A stretch of DNA of 64,000 nucleotides, from assembly GCF_024138145.1 (NCBI RefSeq), contig NZ_CP099997.1:2418001-2482000 (forward strand), given 5' to 3'. Each line of letters begins with the position of its first letter. Position 1 is the stretch's first letter. The notes below the pieces were generated by a model. The model was not told the DNA's origin. It did not search any database and saw only the letters and a program-made list of their open reading frames with translations. Source of the DNA: Natronosalvus halobius (GTDB lineage Archaea > Halobacteriota > Halobacteria > Halobacteriales > Natrialbaceae). Of the stretch, positions 17,235 to 26,245 are shown in pieces. The position numbers and the translations under genes were made by a program.

Positions 17235-17536
17235 TCAGTACCGCTCGTGCAGTGATCGGTTTTGCTCACACCGATCCGCGTTCGTGGCGACCAGGCGCGA
17301 TCTCTGGATCGTGAATCGCGACGTCGACACCGTCGCCGTTCCCACGACAGGTAGCGGAACGAATTGCACTCGTCGTTATCTCGTCCGAACCCGTTCTCGA
17401 TCCGTTCGTCTCACGTCCGCTCGTCAGGGTACACGGGCACGATGGGATTCGAACCACGGTCGCAACGAAGCTGCTCCCTGATTCGAACCCATCGTCGTTC
17501 GTGATTCGCTCCTCACGTCCGTTCGTCGCAGAATCA
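17235..17536. other. Intergenic region carrying a partial tRNA-Arg 3' end copy
   Basis: About 300 bp without a gene. Positions 17432-17455 repeat 24 bp of the tRNA-Arg gene exactly, and 17411-17419 repeats its downstream flank (see the repeat entry). Otherwise nothing recognisable. Confidence 0.6.
17411..17460 (-). repeat. Partial duplicate of the tRNA-Arg 3' end (possible att-site remnant)
   Basis: 17432-17455 is identical to 17535-17558, covering the tRNA discriminator, the 3' half of the acceptor stem and most of the T arm. TCACGTCCG at 17411-17419 also matches 17513-17521. The copy lacks one G in the T stem and has no D or anticodon arm, so it is not a functional tRNA. A duplicated tRNA 3' end is the usual footprint of integrase-mediated insertion; here the copies are only about 103 bp apart. 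Confidence 0.75.
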
Positions 17537-17646
17537 CGGGCACGATGGGATTCGAACCCACGACCGTCGGATGTCTTCCCCCACCGCAACCGCAACCGCG
17601 ACGGGGATAGAAGTCCGACGCTCTATCCAGACTGAGCTACGTGCCC
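17537..17646 (-). tRNA. tRNA-Arg (anticodon UCU) with a 35-nt intron
   Basis: On the minus strand: acceptor GGGCACG/CGTGCCC with discriminator G (17537), D arm GCTC...GAGC, anticodon stem TCGGA/TCCGA and loop C-T-TCT-A, variable loop CGGTC, T arm GTGGG-TTCGAAT-CCCAT. Between loop positions 37 and 38 sits a 35-nt insert (17573-17607) with complementary TCCCC and GGGGGA ends, consistent with a bulge-helix-bulge archaeal intron at the canonical site. CCA is not encoded. It decodes AGA. Confidence 0.93.
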
Positions 17647-17707
17647 TCGACTCCCTGTCGTCTGTCAACCAGTATAAGCAGTGGGGATTTCGACGGACAA
17701 AACGCAT

Positions 17708-18568
17708 CTATCGAGCGCATTCGTAACCGCCTACCGACGCCTCCGGTTGACTCTCCGACCTCGAGTCGATGTCCAGGAGGTCGGGATGATCACCCGCATC
17801 GGCCCCCGTCAGGACCACCCGGTCGCGCCGGCGTTGCCACCGCCGGTGACGAACGGAGACGTGAACCGGGATCGTTTCGAGTCCGAGTAGCTGCGCGACG
17901 ACCAGGCGCTCGAGTCCGTCGTGAAGAATCCACCGACCGTCGCGACCAACGTCGACCCGAACTTCGCCCGTCGCGGCCGGAAACGACGGACAGGGATCGA
18001 GGACCGACCCAGCCTCGAGAACCGTCGATCGTTCGTCACGACGCTCGCTGATCCGCGGACAGCCCCGCGTAGCGAGGTCGGCGAGGTACCACTCGAGTGC
18101 GCTCCGGTCGCCGGAAACGCCTGTCCGCTCGAGTCGCACTGTTGCTCGCGGGTTCGTCCCCTGATCGCCTCCGGATCGAGGGCCGCCGTCTGCGGCTACG
18201 GTGAGTGGTTCATCCGCGAGCGCCGACGACGGACGTCCCTCGTTAGTGAGCCACTGGACGACGCGACGATAGCGATCGGTTTCCCGTACCCGGGCGCTCT
18301 CGAGGTCCCACGTCCCGGGCACGACGGCCGGGACGTGCGTCGGCGACTTCGACTCGAGCACTCTGCGCTGGCGTGGCTCGAGCGCGTATCGTATCCGATC
18401 CGGAGCGACTTCGACGACGCGAAACGGGTCGATCGGGGCCGCGTAGTGCCGTCCGCAGGTCCACCAGGTCAGTAAACGAATGCGCTGTCGGTGGTACCGG
18501 CGAACGATCGACATCACGGCGTGCTCACCGACGAATCGAGAAGCGAATACCGAGTCGGCCCACCACAT
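17708..18568 (-). CDS. ParB-like haloarchaeal hypothetical protein
   Basis: 286 residues. The C-terminal part has VDVGRDGRWILHDGLERLVVAQLLGLETIPVHVSVRHRRWQ, which resembles the ParB/Srx-type domain (D-G-x-H-R-L-x-x-A-x-x-L) of haloarchaeal proteins often found near glycan gene clusters. The usual D-G-R-H-R-L is D-G-L-E-R-L here, so the catalytic/nucleotide motif is altered. ATG 18514 (MSIVRRYHRQR) is an alternative start. A TATA-like A+T stretch at about 18593-18605 is 25-35 bp from ATG 18568, favouring the longer form. Function unknown. Confidence 0.7.
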   Translation of the reverse strand: MWWADSVFASRFVGEHAVMSIVRRYHRQRIRLLTWWTCGRHYAAPIDPFRVVEVAPDRIRYALEPRQRRVLESKSPTHVPAVVPGTWDLESARVRETDRYRRVVQWLTNEGRPSSALADEPLTVAADGGPRSGGDQGTNPRATVRLERTGVSGDRSALEWYLADLATRGCPRISERRDERSTVLEAGSVLDPCPSFPAATGEVRVDVGRDGRWILHDGLERLVVAQLLGLETIPVHVSVRHRRWQRRRDRVVLTGADAGDHPDLLDIDSRSESQPEASVGGYECAR

Positions 18569-18665
18569 CGACTACATCGGCCTCGAGCAGGAGCGTAAGT
18601 AATCGGGAGATAGGCGTCGGTAGCGCGTCCGTACCGTCAGGCGAGCCCACCGCGAGCGTCGGCGG

Positions 18666-18941
18666 CTAGCTCTGATCGTCGGGCGCGTACTCGTCGGCGA
18701 CCCGAGACGCTTCCTCCGCGTATCGCTCCCGCGTGTCTTCGTCCGGAACCGGCGCGAGTTCCGACGCGTCGATTCTCTTGGCAGCCGGTACCGGCGGCCC
18801 CCTTCGAAGGGCCGTCGCCGACCGCTCCCGTCGCTGGTACCGCTCGCCGTTCGACATCGCGTAGACGAGCGTGACGAGGTTCCGATCGTCGAAGGTTCGT
18901 TCGACGAGCCAGCATCGAACGGCGTCGCTCGAGTCGGTCAA
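18666..18941 (-). CDS. Conserved hypothetical protein, 91 aa
   Basis: Soluble, highly charged. Core CWLVERTFDDRNLVTLVYAMSNGERYQRRERSATALRRG suggests a small alpha/beta fold, followed by an acidic helical tail with ERYAEEASRVADEYAP. Codon bias supports coding. It is divergently oriented to serB. Function unknown. Confidence 0.68.
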   Translation of the reverse strand: MTDSSDAVRCWLVERTFDDRNLVTLVYAMSNGERYQRRERSATALRRGPPVPAAKRIDASELAPVPDEDTRERYAEEASRVADEYAPDDQS

Positions 18942-19041
18942 ACTCGTGCTAACGGCCCCGTCACTGGTATCCTTTCCCTCGCGGCGACCAGACTCGCGGG
19001 AACCTGAACTGGTTTATCCCGGGACTGGCAATCCAGGAGTG

Positions 19042-19692
19042 ATGCGCGAAACGATCGTTGCGTTCGACTTCGACGGCACCCTTTCGGACTCGGAGATGAC
19101 CGTCCTGCTGGGGGATCGACTCGGCGTCGCCGACGAGATGGCCGAGATCACCGAGCGAGCGATGAACGACGAGATCGGCTACGCCGAGAGCCTGCGCTCG
19201 CGGGCGGCCCTGCTCGAGTCTCTCGAGCGCGTCGAGGTCGAGGCCGCGTACGCGAACGTAGTCCTCCGCGAGGGGGCAGCGGACCTGATACGGGACCTGA
19301 ACGAGGCGGGGGTCACGACGGCGATTCTCACTGGTGGCTTCCAGCGCGGCGTCGAAGCGGCGCTCGAGCGCGACGGCACGAGGGTCGATCACGTCGTATC
19401 GAACCGATTGCCGCTCGACGAGGCTGGCGAGGCGCTGACCGGCGACGTCGAGGGGCCGCTCGTCGAGGGGACGAAAGACGACGCGCTTGCCACTCTCGCC
19501 GACACCGTCGATGTGCCCCTCGAGTCGACGGTCGCGGTCGGCGACGGTGCGAACGACCTGCCGATGCTTCGGGTGGCCGGTCTCGCCATCGGCTTCGATC
19601 CCAAGCCAGCCGTCGAACCCCACTGTGACGTCGTCGTGACGTCCATGGACGGTGTTCGATCAGAACTTCGTAAGGCGGGCATACTCGAGTGA
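19042..19692 (+). CDS. serB: Phosphoserine phosphatase (HAD superfamily)
   Basis: 216 residues. HAD motif I AFDFDGTLSDSE (nucleophile Asp9), motif II in AILTGGFQRGVE, conserved Lys region and motif III/IV GDGANDLPML. Size matches archaeal SerB. It catalyses phosphoserine to serine, the last step of serine synthesis. ATG 19042 starts the domain, preceded by CCAGGAGTG, a good ribosome-binding site (GGAG). Monocistronic. Confidence 0.93.
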   Translation: MRETIVAFDFDGTLSDSEMTVLLGDRLGVADEMAEITERAMNDEIGYAESLRSRAALLESLERVEVEAAYANVVLREGAADLIRDLNEAGVTTAILTGGFQRGVEAALERDGTRVDHVVSNRLPLDEAGEALTGDVEGPLVEGTKDDALATLADTVDVPLESTVAVGDGANDLPMLRVAGLAIGFDPKPAVEPHCDVVVTSMDGVRSELRKAGILE

Positions 19693-19862
19693 GCGTCTGG
19701 ATGTTCCCCGTGAAGCGGACGCAAACGGACCGAAGACGGTTCTGACCATCACAGGGCTACAAATTAACTCGAATGATAGTCAATTTCGCACTAAGTTAAT
19801 TCCAACCACGCATTTTTGATACCAATGAGTATTTACCCGCTCCCGAAATAAGACCGGTAACG

Positions 19863-20294
19863 ATGTGGCAAGATTTGGTTTTCATGGTTGGTAGCGGCCT
19901 GTCGATATTCTTTCTCGCCCCGACGCTACGGGATGCGACAGCGCGCGTGCCCCTCGGAACGAGCCTTCCCTCGATGGGAATCGGGATAGTGTACGGCCTC
20001 ACGTTTTCGACGATGGGAATGACGTTCTCGGCAACGGGCGCGCTCTGTGCCGGTACGATGTGGGCGTTAATCGCGCTTTTCCGCTCTCCTGGAAGCCAGG
20101 CGGCACCGATTACTCGCGTCGACGGCCTCGCACTCTTCGTCCGAGATGCACAACGCTGGCTCGAGGGCCTGGTCGGCGAAACGAGCGTGCGCGACCAGTT
20201 CGTCGTCGACGGCGAGTATGCCGGATCGGCATACGGAAACGGACCTGTCGATGCCAGCATTGGGTTCGATCACCCACACACCGCTGACGACTAA
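19863..20294 (+). CDS. Haloarchaeal membrane protein, 143 aa
   Basis: Two hydrophobic hairpins in the first 80 residues (LVFMVGSGLSIFFLAPTLRD; SMGIGIVYGLTFSTMGMTFSATGALCAGTMWALIALF), then a cytoplasmic tail with VRDAQRWLEG and a Gly/Asp-rich end. The TLRDATARVPLGTSLPSM loop is a recurrent feature of a common uncharacterised haloarchaeal family. The stop overlaps the stop of the next gene on the minus strand by 4 bp. Function unknown. Confidence 0.75.
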   Translation: MWQDLVFMVGSGLSIFFLAPTLRDATARVPLGTSLPSMGIGIVYGLTFSTMGMTFSATGALCAGTMWALIALFRSPGSQAAPITRVDGLALFVRDAQRWLEGLVGETSVRDQFVVDGEYAGSAYGNGPVDASIGFDHPHTADD

Positions 20295-21361
20295 TCGTCC
20301 GACGGGCGATACCGGTCGTGGTTTCGATCGCGGTCTCCGTTCTGGCCACGGTCTCGGTTGCGATTGTGGCCCCGGTCGTGGCCATCGGCGGATTCGGACG
20401 GCAAATCATCGGGTTTGTAGCGGTCGTGATCGTGGTCCTGGCCGGTTTCAGGAGGTGACTCCTTCGCGGTCTCGGATCTGGCCTCGGCGTCGTCCATGTG
20501 CTCGCCGTGCGGTTCGCCATCCGGTTCGCCATTCGTCACCAGCGACGAAGTTTCATCCGCGATCCGTGACCGCGGGGCCAGTTCGCCTGGGTCGTCTCCT
20601 TCCGACGGTTCTTCCTCACTCGAGTCGGTATCGACCCGCGACGGCATCGCAAAGTGCGTCCAGGAGCGAGCGAGGAGAGCGCCCAGCGACGTAAATGCGA
20701 GAACCAGGACGATGGATGTGAGGAGAAACGACAGGTCGAGCCCGATGGCTATCGTTTCGATGTCGGCCTCCCGTCTGATGTTCGAATCGGCCGCTTCCAG
20801 CGAGTACCTCGCGAATCGGGTCAGCAACGAGAGCGCGCCGACGTACACCACACTGGCCGCACTAACGGCGACGGCGATCTCGGTGATCGTCTCTGACTCG
20901 AAGTACCTGCCGACGACGGCGCCCGCGGTCACCAGGACGAGTATCGCGGTCGGAACGAGAAACATCGGTCCGATCTGAAGGGTCTGAATCATCAGGTAGG
21001 GCGTACCCTCAGGCTCCTGGGCGAGGGTTCCACCGTGACTGACGAGCGTGACGATGCCCGCGTACACCCACACACCCGGTTCGCCCTCGGCGGGAGTCAT
21101 CCCGCTTCTGGTGGCCAGGGTAAGCTGGTAGGCCACGAGATACACGACGACGAACGCGGTCACGCCGGTGAGCGAACCAATTTTGGCGTACTGTGGGACC
21201 CTGTCGACGAACTGTATCATCTTGGAACGCGCCACGCCGATACCCGAAGTCGCTTCGTCGCGCTCGTCCGCCAGCGTTCGTCGATTCGTTCCTGCTCCGT
21301 CGTCAGAGGAGGCAGGAGGTGCAGAGGACCGTTCGTACTCGAGGCGGCGCTCGGGGGCCAT
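20291..21361 (-). CDS. Membrane protein with long polar His/Asp/Arg-rich tail
   Basis: 356 residues: a polar N-terminus of about 50, then roughly five membrane segments (residues about 60-240), then an extended tail of about 115 residues, first Glu/Ser-rich then rich in H-D-R (DHDHDRYKPDD; GHDRGHNRNRDRGQNGDRDRNHDR). The tail looks disordered and its DNA is repetitive (GATCG/GTCGT type). ATG 21220 (MIQFVDRV) is an alternative start just before the first helix. No characterised family recognised. Confidence 0.7.
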   Translation of the reverse strand: MAPERRLEYERSSAPPASSDDGAGTNRRTLADERDEATSGIGVARSKMIQFVDRVPQYAKIGSLTGVTAFVVVYLVAYQLTLATRSGMTPAEGEPGVWVYAGIVTLVSHGGTLAQEPEGTPYLMIQTLQIGPMFLVPTAILVLVTAGAVVGRYFESETITEIAVAVSAASVVYVGALSLLTRFARYSLEAADSNIRREADIETIAIGLDLSFLLTSIVLVLAFTSLGALLARSWTHFAMPSRVDTDSSEEEPSEGDDPGELAPRSRIADETSSLVTNGEPDGEPHGEHMDDAEARSETAKESPPETGQDHDHDRYKPDDLPSESADGHDRGHNRNRDRGQNGDRDRNHDRYRPSDD

Positions 21362-21452
21362 ACCGGTCCGACGAACCCAACACTAGTTAGTCTTTTGATC
21401 AGTAAGACGGTCCTCGCGAATTATCCTGCGGCGACCAGGAGGACGAGCGTAC

Positions 21453-22694
21453 TCACCGAGAGAAGAGGCTAGTGTGAACGGGCGCGAACGGGCTCGACTC
21501 CGGACGCTCGACGGTGTCCGTGATCGCTCGCCCCTGGAGGCCGGCCTCGAGCAATCCCGACAGCGGCGGGCCGACTTTCTCGGGTTCGACGAGGAACGCG
21601 TCGTGACCGTGATCGGAGTCGACGACGTGGTGGGCGACGTCGATATTGGCTTCTCGACAGGTCTCGGCCAGGGCTTCGGCCTGTTCGACGGTGAAGTGCC
21701 AGTCGCCGGTAAACGAGAGGAGCAACAGGTCGCCCTCGAAGGCGGCGAGCGCGTCGGCGTCAGACTCGTAGCCAGCAGCGAGGTCGAAGTCGTCCATCGC
21801 CCGAGTCAGGTAGAGGTAGCTGTTCGCGTCGAACCGGTCGACGAAGCGCTCGGCCTGATAATCGAGGTAGGATTCGACATCACGGTACGGGAAGAACGCA
21901 CCGGCTGGGTCCGTCGGCCCGTCTCGCGTCGCCTCGCGGCCGGCCGCTCGACGGCCGAACTTTCGGTCCATGGAGGCCTTCGAGAGGTACATGATGTGGC
22001 CGATCTGGCGGGCGCGAGCCAGGCCGTCCGTCGGGCCGGCCTCGAGCGATCCGCTGCCAGCCTCGGTCCCGTCGTCTTCGACCTCGTAGTAGTGACCGCC
22101 GTTCCAGTCCGGGTCGCTCGTGATCGCCCGCCGAGCGACCGCGTCCAGGGCTAGACACTGTGGATCGAGCCGCGGGGCGGTCGCGACGGCGCCCGCACAC
22201 TCGATATCGTCTGGGTAGCGCCGCAGCCAGTCGAGAACGTTCATCCCGCCGACGGAGCCGCCGACGACCGCCCGCAGGCGACCGACGCCGAGTTCGTCGA
22301 GCAGTCGCCGCTGGGCGCGGGTCCAGTCGCCGACTGTGACCGGTGGGTAATCAGTCCCGTACGGCCGTCCAGTATCGGGGTTCTCGCTCGCGGGCCCCGT
22401 CGTGCCGTAACACGAGCCAGGGACGTTCGCACAGACGACGTAGTACTCCGTGGTGTCGATCGCTTTTCCGGGGCCGACGACGTCGCCCCACCAGGCGCGG
22501 GCCTGTCCGGCCGTCTCGTCGCCGGCGTCGGGACGGCGGGCGACGTGGGCGCTTCCCGTGAGCGCGTGACAGACGAGGACCGCGTTCGAGCCGTCGAACT
22601 CGCCGTAGGTCTCGTAGGCGACCTCGAGCGACGGGATGGATTCCCCGCACTCGAAGGTGAACGACCCGAGGTCGACCGTATCCCTGGTGGTCAT
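21453..22694 (-). CDS. metX: Homoserine O-acetyltransferase
   Basis: 413 residues, alpha/beta-hydrolase fold. Oxyanion-loop region [10 protein letters not shown], substrate-specific [12 protein letters not shown], nucleophile elbow GGSVGGMN and C-terminal catalytic His in [13 protein letters not shown]. It transfers acetyl from acetyl-CoA to homoserine, feeding the sulfhydrylase encoded immediately upstream. ATG 22694 is 4 bp after the metY stop (22699-22701), so the two are one operon. Confidence 0.95.
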   Translation of the reverse strand: MTTRDTVDLGSFTFECGESIPSLEVAYETYGEFDGSNAVLVCHALTGSAHVARRPDAGDETAGQARAWWGDVVGPGKAIDTTEYYVVCANVPGSCYGTTGPASENPDTGRPYGTDYPPVTVGDWTRAQRRLLDELGVGRLRAVVGGSVGGMNVLDWLRRYPDDIECAGAVATAPRLDPQCLALDAVARRAITSDPDWNGGHYYEVEDDGTEAGSGSLEAGPTDGLARARQIGHIMYLSKASMDRKFGRRAAGREATRDGPTDPAGAFFPYRDVESYLDYQAERFVDRFDANSYLYLTRAMDDFDLAAGYESDADALAAFEGDLLLLSFTGDWHFTVEQAEALAETCREANIDVAHHVVDSDHGHDAFLVEPEKVGPPLSGLLEAGLQGRAITDTVERPESSPFAPVHTSLFSR

Positions 22695-22698
22695 CGGG

Positions 22699-24048
22699 TC
22701 ACTCGCCTCCCGCCGGTGTCGTCGCCGACTCGATCGCCTGCTCGAGGTCGGCCAGGACGTCCTCGGGGTCTTCGATACCGACCGAAAGTCGAACGAGGTC
22801 GGGCGTGACACCGGCGTCGGCCTGCTCCTCGGGCGTGAGCTGGCCGTGGGTGGTGCTCGCGGGGTGGATGACGAGCGTCTTCGCGTCGCCGATGTTCGCG
22901 AGGAACTGGGCGACCTGGACGGACTCGCAGAACCGCTTGCCGGCCTCGTAGCCGCCGTGCGCGTCGTCTGAATCCGAATCGGCGGCGCCCTCGAGCCCGA
23001 ACGCGATCATGCTCCCGTAGTCCGCGAGGTAGGTCGCGGCGTTGTCGTGCGTCGGGTGGCTCTCGAGCCCCGGGTAGGTGACCCAGGCCACGTCGTCGTG
23101 GTCGGCGAGGTAGTCGGCGACGATGGCGGCGTTCTCGCAGTGTTTCTCGATTCGAAGGGGAAGGGTCTCGAGCCCCTGGAGCGTCTCCCAGGCGTCGACG
23201 GGCGACTGCTGGTTGCCGAGACTACGCGTCGACCGGTAGCGGACGGCGGCGGCCAGCGGCGCGTCCGCGAAGTCACGCGAGAAGTCGACATCGTGGTAGG
23301 CGTCGTTCGGACCGGCGACCTCGTCGTACCCGTGGGCGCCCCAGTCGAACGACCCGCCGTCGGCGACGACGCCGCCGACCGTCGTCCCGGAGCCGTGGAT
23401 CCACTTCGTCGTCGACTCCCAGACGACGTCGGCGCCGTGCTCGAGCGGCCGGCACAGCGCGGGCGAGGCGAACGTGTTGTCGACGACCAGCGGGACGCCG
23501 TTCTCGTGGGCGATGTCGGCGATGGTTTCGAAGTCGGGCGTGACGAGCGAGGGGTTGCCGACCGTTTCGACGTGAACGAACGCGGTGTCCTCGTCGATGT
23601 CCTCGGTGTAAGCATCCGCCTCGAGCGTCGGGACGAACCGGGTGTCGATCCCTCGGCGTGCCGCCGTCTTCGCGAAGTACGCGGTCGTCCCCCCGTAGGT
23701 ATCCGTCGAACAGACGACGTTGTCGCCGGATTCGGCGAGCACCAGGACGATTGAGTCCAGTGCGGCCATCCCGCTCGCGCTCGCGACGGCGCCGCTCGCG
23801 CCCTCGAGCGAGGCGAGGCGCTCCTCGAGAACCTCGACCGTGGGGTTGCTGATCCGGGAGTAGATGTGGCCCTCGCGCTCGAGGGCATACAGGTCGGCGG
23901 CAGTATCCGCGTCGTCGAAGGTGTAGGAGGTCGTCTGGTGGATCGGTACCGCGGCCGCACCGGTAGCCGGATCGCCGTCGTAGCCGGCGTGGACGCTCCG
24001 GGTGGCCAGCCCGGGGCTCGAGGGGCCGTCGCTCTCGTCGTTTCTCAT
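22699..24048 (-). CDS. metY: O-acetylhomoserine sulfhydrylase (Cys/Met metabolism PLP enzyme)
   Basis: 449 residues. Starts with a short polar leader, then [18 protein letters not shown] and [13 protein letters not shown] as in O-acetylhomoserine (thiol)-lyases. PLP lysine in [17 protein letters not shown], conserved [18 protein letters not shown] and a C-terminal [12 protein letters not shown]. It forms homocysteine from O-acetylhomoserine and sulfide. First gene of the metY-metX operon; a dyad overlapping its promoter is listed separately. Confidence 0.95.
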   Translation of the reverse strand: MRNDESDGPSSPGLATRSVHAGYDGDPATGAAAVPIHQTTSYTFDDADTAADLYALEREGHIYSRISNPTVEVLEERLASLEGASGAVASASGMAALDSIVLVLAESGDNVVCSTDTYGGTTAYFAKTAARRGIDTRFVPTLEADAYTEDIDEDTAFVHVETVGNPSLVTPDFETIADIAHENGVPLVVDNTFASPALCRPLEHGADVVWESTTKWIHGSGTTVGGVVADGGSFDWGAHGYDEVAGPNDAYHDVDFSRDFADAPLAAAVRYRSTRSLGNQQSPVDAWETLQGLETLPLRIEKHCENAAIVADYLADHDDVAWVTYPGLESHPTHDNAATYLADYGSMIAFGLEGAADSDSDDAHGGYEAGKRFCESVQVAQFLANIGDAKTLVIHPASTTHGQLTPEEQADAGVTPDLVRLSVGIEDPEDVLADLEQAIESATTPAGGE

Positions 24049-24058
24049 GTTTCGTATG

Positions 24059-24080
24059 CATACTTCTACGTAGACTTATG
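24059..24080 (-). promoter_or_regulatory. Inverted repeat overlapping the metY promoter, candidate operator
   Basis: CATACTT-CTACGTAG-ACTTATG: a perfect 8-bp palindrome (24066-24073) extended by CATA/TATG arms. On the minus strand CATAAGT at 24074-24080 is placed about 26-32 bp upstream of ATG 24048, where a TATA box of a leaderless transcript would be. A protein bound here would block transcription-factor access. The regulator is not known. Confidence 0.5.
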
Positions 24081-24208
24081 CACAGCAGTAACGGCAAATA
24101 CGGCCATCGGATGAGAGCGATTCGCTTGCACGGTGGCCGAGAGAATGTTTTAGAAGGGGCTCGATCCCACCCGGAACTGACGGTTTCATAGGTATCGAGT
24201 GCCAACAC

Positions 24209-25441
24209 GTGTACGTGCACTCGAGCGACCGGGATCGAATCGTCCTCGCGACGGTCGTCTTCGCCGTGCTCTTCTCCCAGCTACTGCTCTACCCGGGCAT
24301 CGCGGACCTCGTCGAGGCTCTCGGCGCCGGGGCAACCACCTCGCCGCTGACGTCGACCACCCTCGACGCCAGTATGTGGTTCCTCGTCGCGGAGTTCGCC
24401 GCCTACGTCGTCTTCGTCGGATTCTGGGGAATCGCCAGCGACGCGACCGGCAAGCGGACGCCGTTCATCGTCGCGAGCGCGCTCGGCGGGAGCGCGGGCT
24501 ACGCTGCCCTCGCACTCATCGGCGCGTTCGCCTCGCTCTCCTTCGGGGCCGTGCTCGTCCTGCGCGCGTTCCAGGGAGCGATGACCGTCGGCGCGCTCTC
24601 GCTCACCATGACGATGCTCATGGACCTCGAGGGCGGCCACGGGCGAAACATGGGTGCGGCCGGAATCGCCATCGGTCTCGGCGCCGCGATGGGCGCCCCG
24701 GTCGGCGGGCAGCTCACGGCGGTCGACCCCCTCGCCCCGCTCGCGGTCGCGGCCCTCTTGCTCGGCCTGGTCGGCCTCCTCGTGACCCTCGCGACTGACC
24801 GTGCACCCAGCACGCGCCGGCGAGCGAGCGCCATCCTGGAGGGCGTCCGACGGCGGCCGACGCTGTCGATCCCCTACGCGTTCGGCTTCATCGACCGGCT
24901 GACGGCGGGCTTTTTCGCCCTCGTCGGGACGCTGTACTTTCAGGCGACCTTCGAGGTGGACGCGGCCACGACCGGCCTCTTGCTCGCGTGCTTTTTCGCG
25001 CCGTTCGCCCTCCTGCAGTACCCCATGGGCGCGCTCTCGGATCGAATCGGTCGAACAATCCCCATCGTCGTCGGGTCGCTCTGTTACGGTGTCGGCATTC
25101 TGGCGGTCGGCGCCGCTCCAACGGTAACCCTCGCCGCCGCGATGATGGTCGTCGTCGGCGTCCTGGGGGCGCTCATCTCGCCGGCGACGATGGCCCTCGT
25201 CACCGACCTCGCGGCCGACGGCGAGCGCGGACTGGCGATGGCCGGGTTCAACCTGGCCGGCAGCCTCGGTTTTCTCGGTGGTTTCCTCATCGGAGGCACG
25301 GTCGCCAGCCAGTACGGCTACAGTCTGGCGTTCCTCGTCGTCGGCGGCCTCGAGATCGCGATCGCGATCGTCGCCGCCCCGGCGTTCGTGCGCCTCTCGC
25401 TCGGCCAGGGATCGTTGTCGCTTCGCGGTCGAGACGTCTAG
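24209..25441 (+). CDS. Major facilitator superfamily transporter
   Basis: 410 residues, about 12 membrane helices. MFS signature between TM2 and TM3 (GIASDATGKRTPFI) and the equivalent loop in the second half (GALSDRIGRTIPIVVG). Resembles drug/sugar-type MFS efflux proteins of haloarchaea; substrate undetermined. The start is GTG 24209 (GTG-TAC-GTG); GTG 24215 is also possible. It is divergent from metY with about 160 bp between. Confidence 0.88.
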   Translation: MYVHSSDRDRIVLATVVFAVLFSQLLLYPGIADLVEALGAGATTSPLTSTTLDASMWFLVAEFAAYVVFVGFWGIASDATGKRTPFIVASALGGSAGYAALALIGAFASLSFGAVLVLRAFQGAMTVGALSLTMTMLMDLEGGHGRNMGAAGIAIGLGAAMGAPVGGQLTAVDPLAPLAVAALLLGLVGLLVTLATDRAPSTRRRASAILEGVRRRPTLSIPYAFGFIDRLTAGFFALVGTLYFQATFEVDAATTGLLLACFFAPFALLQYPMGALSDRIGRTIPIVVGSLCYGVGILAVGAAPTVTLAAAMMVVVGVLGALISPATMALVTDLAADGERGLAMAGFNLAGSLGFLGGFLIGGTVASQYGYSLAFLVVGGLEIAIAIVAAPAFVRLSLGQGSLSLRGRDV

Positions 25442-25621
25442 TCGGACGGAACCCTCACTGACGGAGCGAATTCTCATCGTATTAGTGACGAATAACGCCG
25501 GGATCGGGCTGTTTTCGGGGCTTCAGCCATCGAGAGTCGTCCGTTCGACGTGTCGGTTCGTAACAAAAAACCGGCAGTTGCAGGTCATCGTTATATCCAT
25601 CCGTTTGATGAACCGGTGATT

Positions 25622-25975
25622 ATGGGATCAAAACAACCCTACTCACGACGACGAATACTCGGTATTTCAGGCGTTGCGCTTTCGGCCGTCCTCGCCGGCT
25701 GTGGCGGACCGAGCGATGAGGAGGGTGCGCCGGAGAACGAGACCGGTATTGGCGACGACAACGAAACCGACACCGGCGTCGGCGACGACGAGGAAGACGA
25801 CGAAACCGATGTCGGCGACGACGAAGAAGAAGACAACGAAACCGATGTCGGTGACGACGAAGAAGAAGACAACGAAACCGATGTCGGTGACGACGAAGAA
25901 GAGGACAACGAAACTGACGTTGGTGACGACAACGAAACCGACGTCGGCGACGACAACGAAACCGAAGACGAATAA
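25622..25975 (+). CDS. Tat-exported lipoprotein with acidic 12-residue repeats
   Basis: 117 residues. Twin-arginine motif YSRRRILGISG, hydrophobic stretch and lipobox LAGC (Cys near residue 25). After GGPSDEEGAPENETG the rest is acidic repeats: the 12-residue unit DEEEDNETDVGD (36 bp) occurs three times almost identically, flanked by shorter DNETDVGD units. No folded domain. The mature protein would be a lipid-anchored acidic surface polypeptide. ATG 25622 is at the twin-arginine leader. Length probably varies between strains because the DNA repeats are near-identical. Confidence 0.78.
   Translation: MGSKQPYSRRRILGISGVALSAVLAGCGGPSDEEGAPENETGIGDDNETDTGVGDDEEDDETDVGDDEEEDNETDVGDDEEEDNETDVGDDEEEDNETDVGDDNETDVGDDNETEDE
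25800..25972 (+). repeat. 36-bp tandem repeat inside the acidic lipoprotein gene
   Basis: GACGACGAAGAAGAAGACAA-type units of 36 bp repeated about three times with one or two changes each, then shorter degenerate units. In frame with the gene. Confidence 0.85.
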
Positions 25976-26245
25976 TTCGTCGCGCACCGATCGTTTTTGC
26001 CGACCAGTTGGAGCACCGCTCGAGGGGACAGACTGACGAAACGCCGAGCCACGAGGCTCCTGCTCGCTGCCGCTCCCCGTGGACGAAGTCGATCGCCCCC
26101 GACTCCACTTAGCTGTCACGTGAGATAGTAACACACCCACTCGACCCATTGTCGAATGTTATCATACACCCCCGAATTATCCGCCTATGGCCCTCGAGAA
26201 GAGTGAATAGCAACATAGATATACGGTCGACCCATTTTGAGGATA

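Noticed and set aside
17411-17460. A second tRNA gene
   Set aside because: Only T arm and acceptor 3' half are present, with a base missing in the T stem; no D arm or anticodon arm can be formed.
25620-26149. Minus-strand frames with Val/Phe-rich or Ser-rich repeats opposite the acidic lipoprotein
   Set aside because: Shadow of the 36-bp repeat; the plus frame has a Tat/lipobox signal and a clean start.
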